A stretch of DNA of 8,000 bases from Bacteroidales bacterium (GCA_016285615.1 JAEERB010000108.1:1-8000); one strand, 5' to 3'; counted from the stretch's first letter, positions 1-6,398 are shown. Notes: generated by a model from the sequence alone, not told the origin. Numbers and translations are program-made.

Positions 1-115
1 AATTATCTTCCACTACCAGAATATGGTAATCGTTGATATTGAAGACTGTACGGATAATCTTCTCAATATTTTCCTTTTCGTTGTAGGTTGGAATAATGAC
101 TAATTTTCTATCCAT
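1..115 (-). CDS. Family-2 glycosyltransferase, probable polyprenol monophosphomannose synthase (5' part, cut by window edge)
   Basis: Only the first 38 codons lie in the window; the gene continues past the left edge on the reverse strand. The translation begins MDRKLVIIPTYNEKENI and later reads HILVVEDN. A hydrophobic strand followed by PTYNE(K)EN, then a second strand ending VVEDN, is the usual N-terminus of GT-A fold family-2 transferases of the dolichol/polyprenol-phosphate mannose synthase type. There VVEDN or VVDDN is normally followed by SPDGT, and the acidic residues bind the nucleotide sugar and metal. Enzymes of this family transfer mannose from GDP-mannose to a lipid phosphate at the inner face of the cytoplasmic membrane. 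The start follows the upstream stop codon (124-126) by only 8 bases (CTCATACA), with no Shine-Dalgarno sequence, so co-transcription and perhaps translational coupling with the nuclease-fold gene is likely. Family assignment is strong; donor and acceptor specificity are inferred. Confidence 0.85.
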   Translation of the reverse strand, partial: MDRKLVIIPTYNEKENIEKIIRTVFNINDYHILVVEDN

Positions 116-123
116 TGTATGAG

Positions 124-1152
124 TTATTTTTGAAGAATGATATATACAGGTAAATGGTCGCTATAGCCGCCTTGATAAGAGCCTGCTGCATACGATCTTA
201 AAGGATATCCGGCAAATGAGCCCGAGTTGGCGAACATGAATTTGGCGCGGAAAATGTGTGCAGAAATGAACTTATATGTATTGGCTCGCGGATTAAGCAA
301 ACTTGCCGAAACAATAATATTGTCGATAACGTTGGGCGCATCCTGATAAAGGTACGACCAGATGCCATCACGATACAATTGCCACATGGGATTGAACAAA
401 TCGCCGGCGACAACATCTTTGGGTTTCACTTTGGTGCCAAGCACATTCATGATGCTCTTCGAGTCGGGATTGTCGTTCAAGTCGCCCATAATGATAATCT
501 TAGCATTTTTATTCACACTCATAACCGAGTCGGCGATGTGGCGAGACAACTGGGCAGCGGCGGCGCGCTTAGGCATACTACGCTTCTCCCCTCCCCGTTT
601 CGACGGCCAGTGGTTCACCAGAACGTGCAGAGTATCAGTTTTATCCAGGATTCCAACCACTAGCAATTGGTCACGCGTTTTGAAGGCGGTATCATCGGGA
701 GTAATCAGATGATGAGGAATGACTTGCAACACGCGGAAACGGTCTTTGTTGTAGAACAAACCAACATCAACACCACGGCGGTCGGGCGAATCATAATGAG
801 CCACGCCATAGTTAAGATGTTTCAGTTTGGGTGTGGCGGCCAGATCTTCGAGCACCTTACGGTTTTCGATTTCTGAAACGCCAAGCAATACGGCACCACC
901 TTGATCTTTACCAATCAGACTGATAACATCCGACAGATTGCTCAATTTCTCGGCATAACGTTCTGGAGTCCACTTATATGAACCTTCTGGCAAGAAATCC
1001 TCGTCGTTGGTCAGAGGGTCATTTTCGGTGTCAAAAAGGTTTTCTACATTGTAGAAAGCAATAATGGCCACTTTGGGACTCGATTGTGCTGCAGCGCGAA
1101 ATGCGGGAGCCACTAACAGTGCGATTACTAATAGTCGGTAGATGAATTTCAT
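124..1152 (-). CDS. Exported endonuclease/exonuclease/phosphatase-fold (DNase I-like) protein
   Basis: A 342-residue protein. The start at 1152 is preferred over an in-frame ATG eight codons upstream (1176). From here the product begins with a clean signal peptide (MKFIYRLLVIALLVAPAF, cleavage near AAAQ, residues 20-23), and a promoter -7 box (1174-1181) overlaps the upstream ATG. The mature part carries the metal-dependent phosphoesterase motifs in order: YNVENLF (34-40), GVSEIEN with probable metal ligand E94 (91-97), RGVDVGL (126-132), VNHWPS (179-184), GDLND (223-227) and SDHLP (331-335, likely catalytic histidine H333). All expected catalytic and metal residues appear present, so it should be an active phosphodiesterase or nuclease. 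The signal peptide places it in the periplasm or outside. Whether the substrate is nucleic acid, a phospholipid or another phosphoester cannot be told. It is the first gene of a unit with the downstream glycosyltransferase. Fold confidence is high, substrate unknown. Confidence 0.88.
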   Translation of the reverse strand: MKFIYRLLVIALLVAPAFRAAAQSSPKVAIIAFYNVENLFDTENDPLTNDEDFLPEGSYKWTPERYAEKLSNLSDVISLIGKDQGGAVLLGVSEIENRKVLEDLAATPKLKHLNYGVAHYDSPDRRGVDVGLFYNKDRFRVLQVIPHHLITPDDTAFKTRDQLLVVGILDKTDTLHVLVNHWPSKRGGEKRSMPKRAAAAQLSRHIADSVMSVNKNAKIIIMGDLNDNPDSKSIMNVLGTKVKPKDVVAGDLFNPMWQLYRDGIWSYLYQDAPNVIDNIIVSASLLNPRANTYKFISAHIFRAKFMFANSGSFAGYPLRSYAAGSYQGGYSDHLPVYIILQK

Positions 1153-1173
1153 GTAATGTTGGATTTTAAAAAG

Positions 1174-1181
1174 CAAAAATA
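1174..1181 (-). promoter_or_regulatory. Bacteroidota-type -7 promoter box for the nuclease-fold gene
   Basis: The reverse strand reads TATTTTTG, a full match to TAnnTTTG. It lies 21 bases before the ATG at 1152, predicting a leader of about 15 bases. No clear TTTG -33 element is seen at the expected 19-21 base spacing; that position falls in the A/T palindrome at 1199-1210. The match is short and the region is A/T-rich, so confidence is moderate. Confidence 0.45.
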
Positions 1182-1198
1182 ATTATTTTTTGTTTAGC

Positions 1199-1210
1199 AT
1201 AAATATTTAT
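1199..1210. promoter_or_regulatory. A/T palindrome midway between divergent -7 boxes
   Basis: ATAAATATTTAT is a perfect 12-base palindrome. It is centred at 1204/1205, almost exactly midway between the reverse -7 box (1174-1181) and the forward -7 box (1225-1232), so it covers the expected -33 zone of both promoters. It could be a shared regulator site or simply A/T-rich promoter DNA. The palindrome is seen directly; the role is inference. Confidence 0.3.
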
Positions 1211-1224
1211 AATGATAAAAGTGT

Positions 1225-1232
1225 TACCTTTG
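1225..1232 (+). promoter_or_regulatory. Bacteroidota-type -7 promoter box for the arginase-fold gene
   Basis: TACCTTTG matches TAnnTTTG exactly and lies 47 bases before the ATG at 1280, predicting a leader of about 40 bases. No good TTTG -33 element is present at the standard spacing. It is probably the promoter for both this gene and the following DUF3078-type gene, since no TTTG occurs between them. Confidence 0.5.
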
Positions 1233-1279
1233 CATAAAATTGTATTCTGACTCATTATACACAGACAAAGCACCTTGCG

Positions 1280-2458
1280 ATGGAACTAAAGCCCTACTTC
1301 ACTCCTGTTGATTTTGATTCGTTAGGTTTTAACGACAACTATCAGAATCCGGCTTACCTGATCAACACTGTTTTATTCCAGACAGCGGAGGATGAAGAGC
1401 CTTCATTGTCGGGGTTCGACATGGCCATCATGGGCATTCCTGAGTCACGCAATAGTCGCAACAACCCATCAGCATCGCTGGCTCCCGATGAGATTCGCCG
1501 GCAATTTTACCGTCTTTTCAGTTGGAAAAAGCCTGTCAGAATTCTTGATTTGGGCAATCTGATTCCTGGCAAGGACATTGAGGATACCTACGAGGTTGTG
1601 GCAAGTATTATCGCCCATTTAATTGAAAATAAGGTTATTCCAATTATTCTGGGTGGCACCAACGATTTGGCTTACGCCAATTATTTGGCCTATGCCAAAC
1701 TGAACAAGATTGTCAATATGGTGGTTGTGGACTCGCGCTTTGACCTGGGCGACGACGAGAATACCATCACTTCGGACGGCTATCTGAACAAGATTATCAT
1801 GCAGCAGCCCAACTGTTTGCTTAATTTTGCCAATGTGGGTTATCAGACTTATCTTAACAGTCCTGAAGATATCGATTTGATGCAGCAACTCTATTTCGAG
1901 ACTTACCGTGTGGGCATGCTACGCAAGGATATGGAAGATGTAGAGCCGATTGTGCGCAATGCCGATCTGCTGGCGTTGGATATCTCCGCCGTTCGTCGTG
2001 TGGATGCGCCAGGCAACCCAAACGCCTCATCCAACGGATTTTACGGCGAGGAAATCTGTCAGGTGTCGAGTTATGCCGGCTTGAATGACAAGCTCTCCTC
2101 CTTCGGCATTTACGAGTACGACCCCACGATGGATTACAATAACCAAACCTCACAGTTGATAAGCCATATCTTGTGGTACTTTGTCGAGGGTTACAGCCAT
2201 CGCCAAGACGACCTTAACTTCAAACAGAAAGATAACTACTTCAAATACAGCGTATCGGTCAGCGAGGCCACAAGTGAATTGGTATTCTACCGTAGCAAAA
2301 AAACCGAACGCTGGTGGATGGTAGTGCCCGTTATTAATCTGAAGAAAGACATTGAGCAGCAATACCTTCTACCCTGCTCTCGCAAAGATTACGAGACGGC
2401 CTGCACAGATAAGATTCCTGACAGGTGGTGGAGAACGTACAATAAGTTGAACCGATGA
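1280..2458 (+). CDS. Arginase/ureohydrolase-fold protein with degraded metal site (formimidoylglutamase-like probable pseudoenzyme)
   Basis: A 392-residue cytosolic protein with no signal peptide. The order of arginase-superfamily landmarks is recognisable: FDMAIMGIPE (46-55), a conserved SLAPDEIRRQ helix (66-75), IPIILGGTND (120-129), VVVDSRFD (148-155), LALDIS (231-236), APGNP (243-247) with GFYGEE (253-258), and YEYDP followed by NNQTS (278-291). In active arginases, agmatinases and formimidoylglutamases the corresponding motifs are GGxH, DAHxD and S-D-x-D. Here the histidine of GGxH is N128, the histidine of DAHxD is R153, and the second aspartate of D-x-D is S236; only D151, D155 and D234 remain. 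Two manganese ions are therefore unlikely to bind in the normal way, and a hydrolase name would overstate what is known. The C-terminal roughly 85 residues, rich in W and Y, extend beyond a typical ureohydrolase of about 310 residues. No hut, arginine or polyamine gene is nearby. Confidence 0.85.
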   Translation: MELKPYFTPVDFDSLGFNDNYQNPAYLINTVLFQTAEDEEPSLSGFDMAIMGIPESRNSRNNPSASLAPDEIRRQFYRLFSWKKPVRILDLGNLIPGKDIEDTYEVVASIIAHLIENKVIPIILGGTNDLAYANYLAYAKLNKIVNMVVVDSRFDLGDDENTITSDGYLNKIIMQQPNCLLNFANVGYQTYLNSPEDIDLMQQLYFETYRVGMLRKDMEDVEPIVRNADLLALDISAVRRVDAPGNPNASSNGFYGEEICQVSSYAGLNDKLSSFGIYEYDPTMDYNNQTSQLISHILWYFVEGYSHRQDDLNFKQKDNYFKYSVSVSEATSELVFYRSKKTERWWMVVPVINLKKDIEQQYLLPCSRKDYETACTDKIPDRWWRTYNKLNR

Positions 2459-2471
2459 CGATACAATTAAT

Positions 2472-2541
2472 AAGAACAAAGAACAGAAAACAAATTCAGA
2501 ATTCAGAATTCAAAATTCAAAGAACAGATAACAAAGAACAA
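2472..2541. repeat. Array of ten 7-base units (A-rich heptamer repeat)
   Basis: Seventy bases divide exactly into ten heptamers of related sequence: AAGAACA twice, GAAAACA, AATTCAG twice, AATTCAA twice, AGAACAG, ATAACAA, AGAACAA. Every cytosine in the stretch sits on the repeat period (2477, 2484, 2491, 2497, 2504, 2511, 2518, 2525, 2532, 2539; one step of 6, the rest of 7). The array fills most of the gap between the arginase-fold gene and the DUF3078-type gene and would be in the leader of the latter. A related block lies at 4158-4243. Confidence 0.85.
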
Positions 2542-2568
2542 ATCATTAATAACCAAAAACGTTAAACT

Positions 2569-3546
2569 ATGAAAAAACTTCTATTAGTTGCAGGCATCTT
2601 TTTGATGTCAGTGTGCGCAGTTAACGCACAAGAGCCTACTATTGAACAGGCCTCGGCTGCAGCCAAAGCCGCTTCAAGTGTGGAGGTAAAAACCAAAGAG
2701 GTTCCCGACTCGTTGAATTGGAAATTCTCGGGTATTGTTGGAGCTAATCTTACTCAAACCCAATTGGTTAACTGGGCTGCGGGTGGTAATTCCAACCTGA
2801 CAGGCATCATCTTTGCCAACCTGTTCCTCAACTACAAAAAAGGTGCCATTGCTTGGGACTCGAACCTCGACACTGAGTTAGGTGCCATGTACTCCTCTGA
2901 TTTCACCAGATACCCATGGAGAAAAGCCGCCGACAAGTTGAATTTCTTCACCAAGTTTGGTTGGGAATTCCACAAAACATGGTTCCTGACCGTTTTGGGA
3001 AGTTTCCGCACACAATACATGTACGATTATGATTATGAGCCTGTTAAAGCAGATCCCGCCAACAACGATCGTCTCCTTGCATCAAGAATCTTGAACCCCT
3101 CCTATACCGACCTCTCTGTCGGTATTGACTGGAAACCCAACGACATCTTTTCCATCTATCTTTCTCCTTTGGCCGGCCGTCTGACCACCGCCACAGATCC
3201 CCGTTTGAGAGCAAAATACGGTGTTGACACAACCAAGACTTTCAAAATGGAAGTGGGTCTCACTTTCAAGGCTGCCGTTACCTACGACAAGATTAAAAAC
3301 CTGAAGATCTTCTCGGCAATCACCTTGTTCACTCCTTATACCAAAAAGTTTGGCAACTTCAATGTGGACTGGGATTTCATGATTTCCTACCAATTCCTCA
3401 AAGTGCTGAATGTATCATTGACCACGGCGTTGAGATACTACGACGAAGTGATGATTCCTGGCAAGGTGAGCAAGCACGGCTATACCGAATGCGCCCGTGT
3501 ACAGTTCAAAGAGGTGTTAGGTTTAGGTATCGGCTACAGTTTCTAG
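2569..3546 (+). CDS. DUF3078-type outer-membrane beta-barrel protein
   Basis: A 325-residue protein. It starts with a typical signal peptide (MKKLLLVAGIFLMSVCAVNA, residues 1-20), cleaved before QEPT. A short Ala/Ser/Lys-rich linker (about 25-45) is followed by SLNWKFSG and the signature LVNWAAGGNSNLTG (66-79). The NWAAGG motif is what I recognise as diagnostic of the Bacteroidota DUF3078 family. From about residue 80 on, alternating hydrophobic/polar strands rich in Y, F and W (for example KFGWEFHKTWFL, 129-140) and the terminal aromatic LGIGYSF are the pattern of an outer-membrane beta-barrel ending in phenylalanine. The function of the family is not known to me. It lies 110 bases after the arginase-fold gene in the same direction, with no promoter box between them, and is closed by a strong hairpin terminator 25 bases after the stop. 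Family and location are fairly secure; no substrate can be proposed. Confidence 0.85.
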   Translation: MKKLLLVAGIFLMSVCAVNAQEPTIEQASAAAKAASSVEVKTKEVPDSLNWKFSGIVGANLTQTQLVNWAAGGNSNLTGIIFANLFLNYKKGAIAWDSNLDTELGAMYSSDFTRYPWRKAADKLNFFTKFGWEFHKTWFLTVLGSFRTQYMYDYDYEPVKADPANNDRLLASRILNPSYTDLSVGIDWKPNDIFSIYLSPLAGRLTTATDPRLRAKYGVDTTKTFKMEVGLTFKAAVTYDKIKNLKIFSAITLFTPYTKKFGNFNVDWDFMISYQFLKVLNVSLTTALRYYDEVMIPGKVSKHGYTECARVQFKEVLGLGIGYSF

Positions 3547-3571
3547 ACGACATCTGACAGACACTGACATA

Positions 3572-3609
3572 AAAAAGAACGGCAACTCGAATGAGTTGCC
3601 GTTCTTTTT
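3572..3609. terminator. Bidirectional intrinsic terminator
   Basis: A perfect 17-bp stem (arms 3572-3588 and 3593-3609, core GAACGGCAACTC) closes on a GAAT loop. The arms end in A and T tracts, so each strand reads as a hairpin followed by U residues. It lies 25 bases after the plus-strand DUF3078-type stop and 23 bases after the minus-strand stop at 3633, so it can end both convergent transcripts. Confidence 0.93.
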
Positions 3610-3632
3610 ATCTCTACGAATGCTGACAAAAA

Positions 3633-4049
3633 TTACATCTTCTTCAAATAGATATACTTAGGATATTTGCCAAAGACGAACAGTGTGACAGGGCAAAGCC
3701 AAATGTTGCGATTAAAACCAGCCAACCCTGACACGCTATAGGTACTGCCTTCTGTCAAACCAGACTCTATTTGTGTCAATTTGACATATCCATCATGACA
3801 TTCTTCTTTATTTGTCGGAATTACATGCACTTTAACATATCTATCGTTGTCAGAGAGTTCAGCGCAAAGATCATCAGCACCTGCCACCATCATCAAATTG
3901 TGATGATCGAACGGCCAGTTTGGGAAATCTATGTACCAGCAACCATCCTCTTCATGATTAAACTTCAACTCATACTCTTTTTTGTTTCCAAACACGGTTT
4001 TAGCAATGATTTGTGCACCATTCAAAAGCTCATTAATCGAATAAGACAT
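3633..4049 (-). CDS. Small hypothetical protein, 138 residues
   Basis: I do not recognise this family by name. The protein begins MSYSINELLNGAQIIAKTVF, has no signal peptide or obvious N-terminal membrane segment, and is acidic in the middle. Notable stretches are CWYIDFPNWPFDHHNL (37-52), MMVAGADDLCAEL (53-65), DGYVKLTQ (86-93) and a hydrophobic, well-ordered C-terminus IWLCPVTLFVFGKYP (116-130) ending in YIYLKKM. The WYIDFPNW...MVAGAD pattern recalls small uncharacterised Bacteroidota proteins, but that is from memory and weak. The reading frame is supported by protein-like composition, by the shared terminator just past its stop, and by its position between genes. Its ATG is preceded by about 90 very A/T-rich bases with no clear TAnnTTTG box. 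It is monocistronic and could be an accessory gene, with no partner visible. Confidence 0.72.
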   Translation of the reverse strand: MSYSINELLNGAQIIAKTVFGNKKEYELKFNHEEDGCWYIDFPNWPFDHHNLMMVAGADDLCAELSDNDRYVKVHVIPTNKEECHDGYVKLTQIESGLTEGSTYSVSGLAGFNRNIWLCPVTLFVFGKYPKYIYLKKM

Positions 4050-4157
4050 AATAAATAATTTAAATGAATAATTGTGTTAATTTGACACTTTTATATAGCA
4101 AAAACCATGCCAACTATAAATTATTGACAATGAAATAAATATGAATGAAAATTTTTA

Positions 4158-4243
4158 AAATTCAAAGTTCAGAATTCAGATTCAATTCACAATTCACAAT
4201 GCACGATGCACAATTAAGAACAAAGAACAAATTCAAAATTCAA
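4158..4243. repeat. Second heptamer repeat block, related to 2472-2541
   Basis: Units of mostly 7 bases follow one another. AAATTCA, AAGTTCA and GAATTCA plus a 6-base GATTCA occupy 4158-4184. ATTCACA twice, ATGCACG and ATGCACA occupy 4185-4212. AAGAACA twice and AATTCAA twice occupy 4216-4243. The last group repeats the opening of the array at 2472 on the same strand, with the shared 14-mer AAGAACAAAGAACA at 2472-2485 and 4216-4229. Here the flanking genes run the other way, so the repeat is not oriented by transcription. Confidence 0.82.
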
Positions 4244-4255
4244 AAATATATAGCG

Positions 4256-4343
4256 AATTATGGAATCATGGAATCATCTATACCTCAATAATTCCATAAC
4301 TCTATAATTCTTAGTTTCTTAACTCCTTAACTTCTTAACTATT
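4256..4343. repeat. Octamer repeat block with an inverted first section
   Basis: The period changes to 8 bases. AATTATGG, AATCATGG and AATCATCT fill 4256-4279. After an 8-base middle come ATAATTCC, ATAACTCT, ATAATTCT, TAGTTTCT, TAACTCCT, TAACTTCT and TAACTATT, filling 4288-4343. The first group is in reverse-complement orientation to the second: TTATGGAAT (4258-4266) pairs with ATTCCATAA (4291-4299) across 24 bases. The block ends 21 bases from the porin stop and would be in the 3' end of that transcript. Confidence 0.8.
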
Positions 4344-4364
4344 CACTATCCCCTGCTCACTCCT

Positions 4365-6380
4365 CTAATCATAGAAGCGCCAGTTAATACCGATAGCGAT
4401 TTTCAGGTTCTGCATCGGATAATCAGGTGTTGTAAAGTAGTTGCTGTAGGCGAACACCTTTTTAATTTTAATGCTGGAGAGGATATTGCCAAAGCGCGCG
4501 AAGATGCTAACTCTTTGAACTTTAATATTCAGATTGGCATTCAGATAGACAAAGTTGCCAACACGGCAAGTGCTCTGGTGATAGAACTGGTGCAACAGCG
4601 GATAGTAAGCGTTGGCATAGTATGCGGTGTTGTACATCAAGTCGAGCCCGATTTGCAGTTGCATCTTACGATGGAACAAGCGGAAAAGATAGAAAGCGGA
4701 AGCCTTACCAGCAAATACGGGCAACGGAAGTGTCTTGTTGTCAGAATATTGCACATAGATATTGGCATCGGCTCCAAAGCCCTTGATGCGCAGAGGCGCA
4801 CTCAAATGAATCTGCAACACATTGGCAATCTTCTCGTTCGTGATGGGCTCGTAATTCTGTCCCAGTTGCACAAAATGGTGCAGCATGAAATAGGTCACCG
4901 AAGCCCGATACTGCTTGAGTTGCCACGAAGCCGTCAACTTCATGATATTCTGCTTTTTCCAATCGATACTCCAACGATGGTGATTGCCAGAATAATAGGA
5001 ATAGATGAAATCGGGAGCCACACGATAGAAATCAGCCGAGAAAGCCAGGAAATGCTGCTTGGCACGGTTGATAGCCCACGAAACAGACGCATTGGCTATA
5101 GCGTCGTTTTTATTGTATCCCATAAATGTATAGGAAATGCCCGCATGGATATCCATAATGCCAAAGAGGCGGATGTGCGTGCGTGCAAAAGGCGTCAGCG
5201 AGTTCTGGGTATATATCGGCCGACGGCGGCTGTAAACCGAATCATGCGGTGTGAAAATATCTATCGCAGCGATACTGTCAACCACCAATCTTACCTCTTC
5301 GGGCATAATGGCCATGTAATTCTTCACATATTCGTGCATGAAACCGCCGGCAATATGGAAGAAATACTTCTTGTTGTTTTCCTTATCAAAAGGCGAAAAA
5401 TTGGACCATTGGACCGTGTTAATCACTTGATGGCACAAGAGTGTATCCCGGGTTGTGTCAGGCGACAAGTAGAATATAGAGCGATAGTATGTTGAATCGA
5501 GATTAGTATCGAAATAACTGCTTTTCAAATACTTGTATTGAACAGTGTGCGTCACAGTGCCATAGTAGCGTTTCTTGGCATCTTTAATATTGACATAGTG
5601 TTGGAAGAGCACGTCGTGGGTATTCACTAATGATTGGGCATAATATAACTTCATATTATAGCCCATTAAATTCTTGGCTACCTGTTGTATATAATCATCC
5701 ATGTTCAACAGCCCTGCATTTTCCATCGTCTTAAAGCGGTTGAAAATATAGCTGAGGCGGAAACCGTAAATAGATGAAGGTATTTCATAATGAACCAAGG
5801 CATCAACGGACATGTTATTGGCATTCTGATGCGGGAAATAGCCCGCATTGCCGTATGCATGGATGTTGAAAGCCATATTCAGATTGCCGCGATGCTGGGC
5901 GTGTGTAGCATCGAATTCATTCTCAGAGGAGATGCCGTAGCCGTAAGCCAGTTGTGTGAATGAAGTTTTGACATCGTAATACTTCAAGTCATACTGTTCC
6001 TTGTGATATAACGGATAAGGCAATGTGATGAGTGCGAACCCAGGGCGCTTCTCATAGTCGAAATTCATAGCCTTATGCGCCTGAGCGCCAATACCTAAGG
6101 TTTGATAGATGTTTCTGTCTTGCCATATCGGATCGTACTGATGGACCTTGCAAACCGAAGTGTCGACAGGAATGCGCTCCAATGTGCGATAAAAATGAGG
6201 TTCCAGATAGTCGTAATATACGGGCATGAAATAGGGCGAGATGGCTTGAGCGCTATCGATAGTCTTTGCGGGCTCCCCATCATCATCAGCCTGTGCCAGA
6301 GCCGACAAAGAGCAAACGGTCAACAGCAGCAGCCATACACTGCGCGACAATCGATGCAACAAGTCAGCATTTCGGGCCAT
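4365..6380 (-). CDS. Putative porin, outer-membrane beta-barrel protein (Bacteroidota 'putative porin' type)
   Basis: A 671-residue protein. The start at 6380 is the only option, since an in-frame stop (6396-6398) lies six codons upstream. The signal peptide is basic then hydrophobic (R13 to L28, SVWLLLLTVCSLSALA) with cleavage after A29. The N-terminal mature part has LEPHFYRTLERIP (59-71) and DRNIYQTLGIGAQAHK (88-103). The next segment, YYDVKTSFTQLAYGYG (134-149), then HAQHRGNLNMAFNIHAYGNAGYF (160-182, in parts), resembles the landmark of Bacteroidota putative porins, where a YDTKTP(F/Y)T-like strand is followed by H-(S/A)Q-N-x-(N/D)-like text. The remainder is alternating aromatic/polar beta-strand sequence with many Y residues, ending NLKIAIGINWRFYD. 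It should sit in the outer membrane. Solute and regulation are unknown, but its promoter region carries two dyads. It is monocistronic as far as the window shows. Confidence 0.82.
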   Translation of the reverse strand: MARNADLLHRLSRSVWLLLLTVCSLSALAQADDDGEPAKTIDSAQAISPYFMPVYYDYLEPHFYRTLERIPVDTSVCKVHQYDPIWQDRNIYQTLGIGAQAHKAMNFDYEKRPGFALITLPYPLYHKEQYDLKYYDVKTSFTQLAYGYGISSENEFDATHAQHRGNLNMAFNIHAYGNAGYFPHQNANNMSVDALVHYEIPSSIYGFRLSYIFNRFKTMENAGLLNMDDYIQQVAKNLMGYNMKLYYAQSLVNTHDVLFQHYVNIKDAKKRYYGTVTHTVQYKYLKSSYFDTNLDSTYYRSIFYLSPDTTRDTLLCHQVINTVQWSNFSPFDKENNKKYFFHIAGGFMHEYVKNYMAIMPEEVRLVVDSIAAIDIFTPHDSVYSRRRPIYTQNSLTPFARTHIRLFGIMDIHAGISYTFMGYNKNDAIANASVSWAINRAKQHFLAFSADFYRVAPDFIYSYYSGNHHRWSIDWKKQNIMKLTASWQLKQYRASVTYFMLHHFVQLGQNYEPITNEKIANVLQIHLSAPLRIKGFGADANIYVQYSDNKTLPLPVFAGKASAFYLFRLFHRKMQLQIGLDLMYNTAYYANAYYPLLHQFYHQSTCRVGNFVYLNANLNIKVQRVSIFARFGNILSSIKIKKVFAYSNYFTTPDYPMQNLKIAIGINWRFYD

Positions 6381-6398
6381 TATTCTACAATATAATTA

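Larger units (their letters stand above)
4050..4364. other. Gene-free stretch holding two repeat blocks
   Basis: No open frame with protein-like composition, tRNA or recognisable structured RNA was seen in these 315 bases. Positions 4050-4157 are plain A/T-rich upstream sequence of the 138-residue gene. Positions 4158-4243 are a heptamer repeat block and 4256-4343 an octamer repeat block. The last 21 bases before the porin stop are unremarkable. The porin gene lacks an obvious G/C-rich hairpin terminator here. Confidence 0.7.

Noticed and set aside
256..663. A 135-codon plus-strand frame inside the nuclease-fold gene
   Set aside because: It is antisense to a gene with all catalytic motifs intact and shows no recognisable protein features.
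1153..1176. An upstream ATG at 1176 adding eight residues to the nuclease-fold protein
   Set aside because: It would put extra residues before a complete signal peptide and overlaps the predicted -7 box, so the ATG at 1152 is preferred.
1854..2153. A minus-strand frame opposite the arginase-fold gene
   Set aside because: The translation is rich in Arg, Cys and His in the way shadow frames are, while the plus frame carries superfamily motifs.
4071..4106. A possible promoter for the 138-residue gene (reverse-strand TTTG at 4099-4102 with a TA-starting octamer 19 bases on)
   Set aside because: The octamer TAACACAA matches only the first two bases of TAnnTTTG, too weak to annotate.
4158..4343. 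CRISPR-like or insertion-sequence-like interpretation of the repeats
   Set aside because: Units are 7 or 8 bases with no spacers, no transposase or terminal inverted repeats, and no cas genes, so this is short-unit repeat DNA.
4515..5495. A 326-codon open frame on the plus strand opposite the porin gene
   Set aside because: It lies wholly inside the porin gene on the opposite strand. It has no signal peptide, family motif or promoter, and its composition is that of a reverse-complement shadow; the porin frame explains the DNA.
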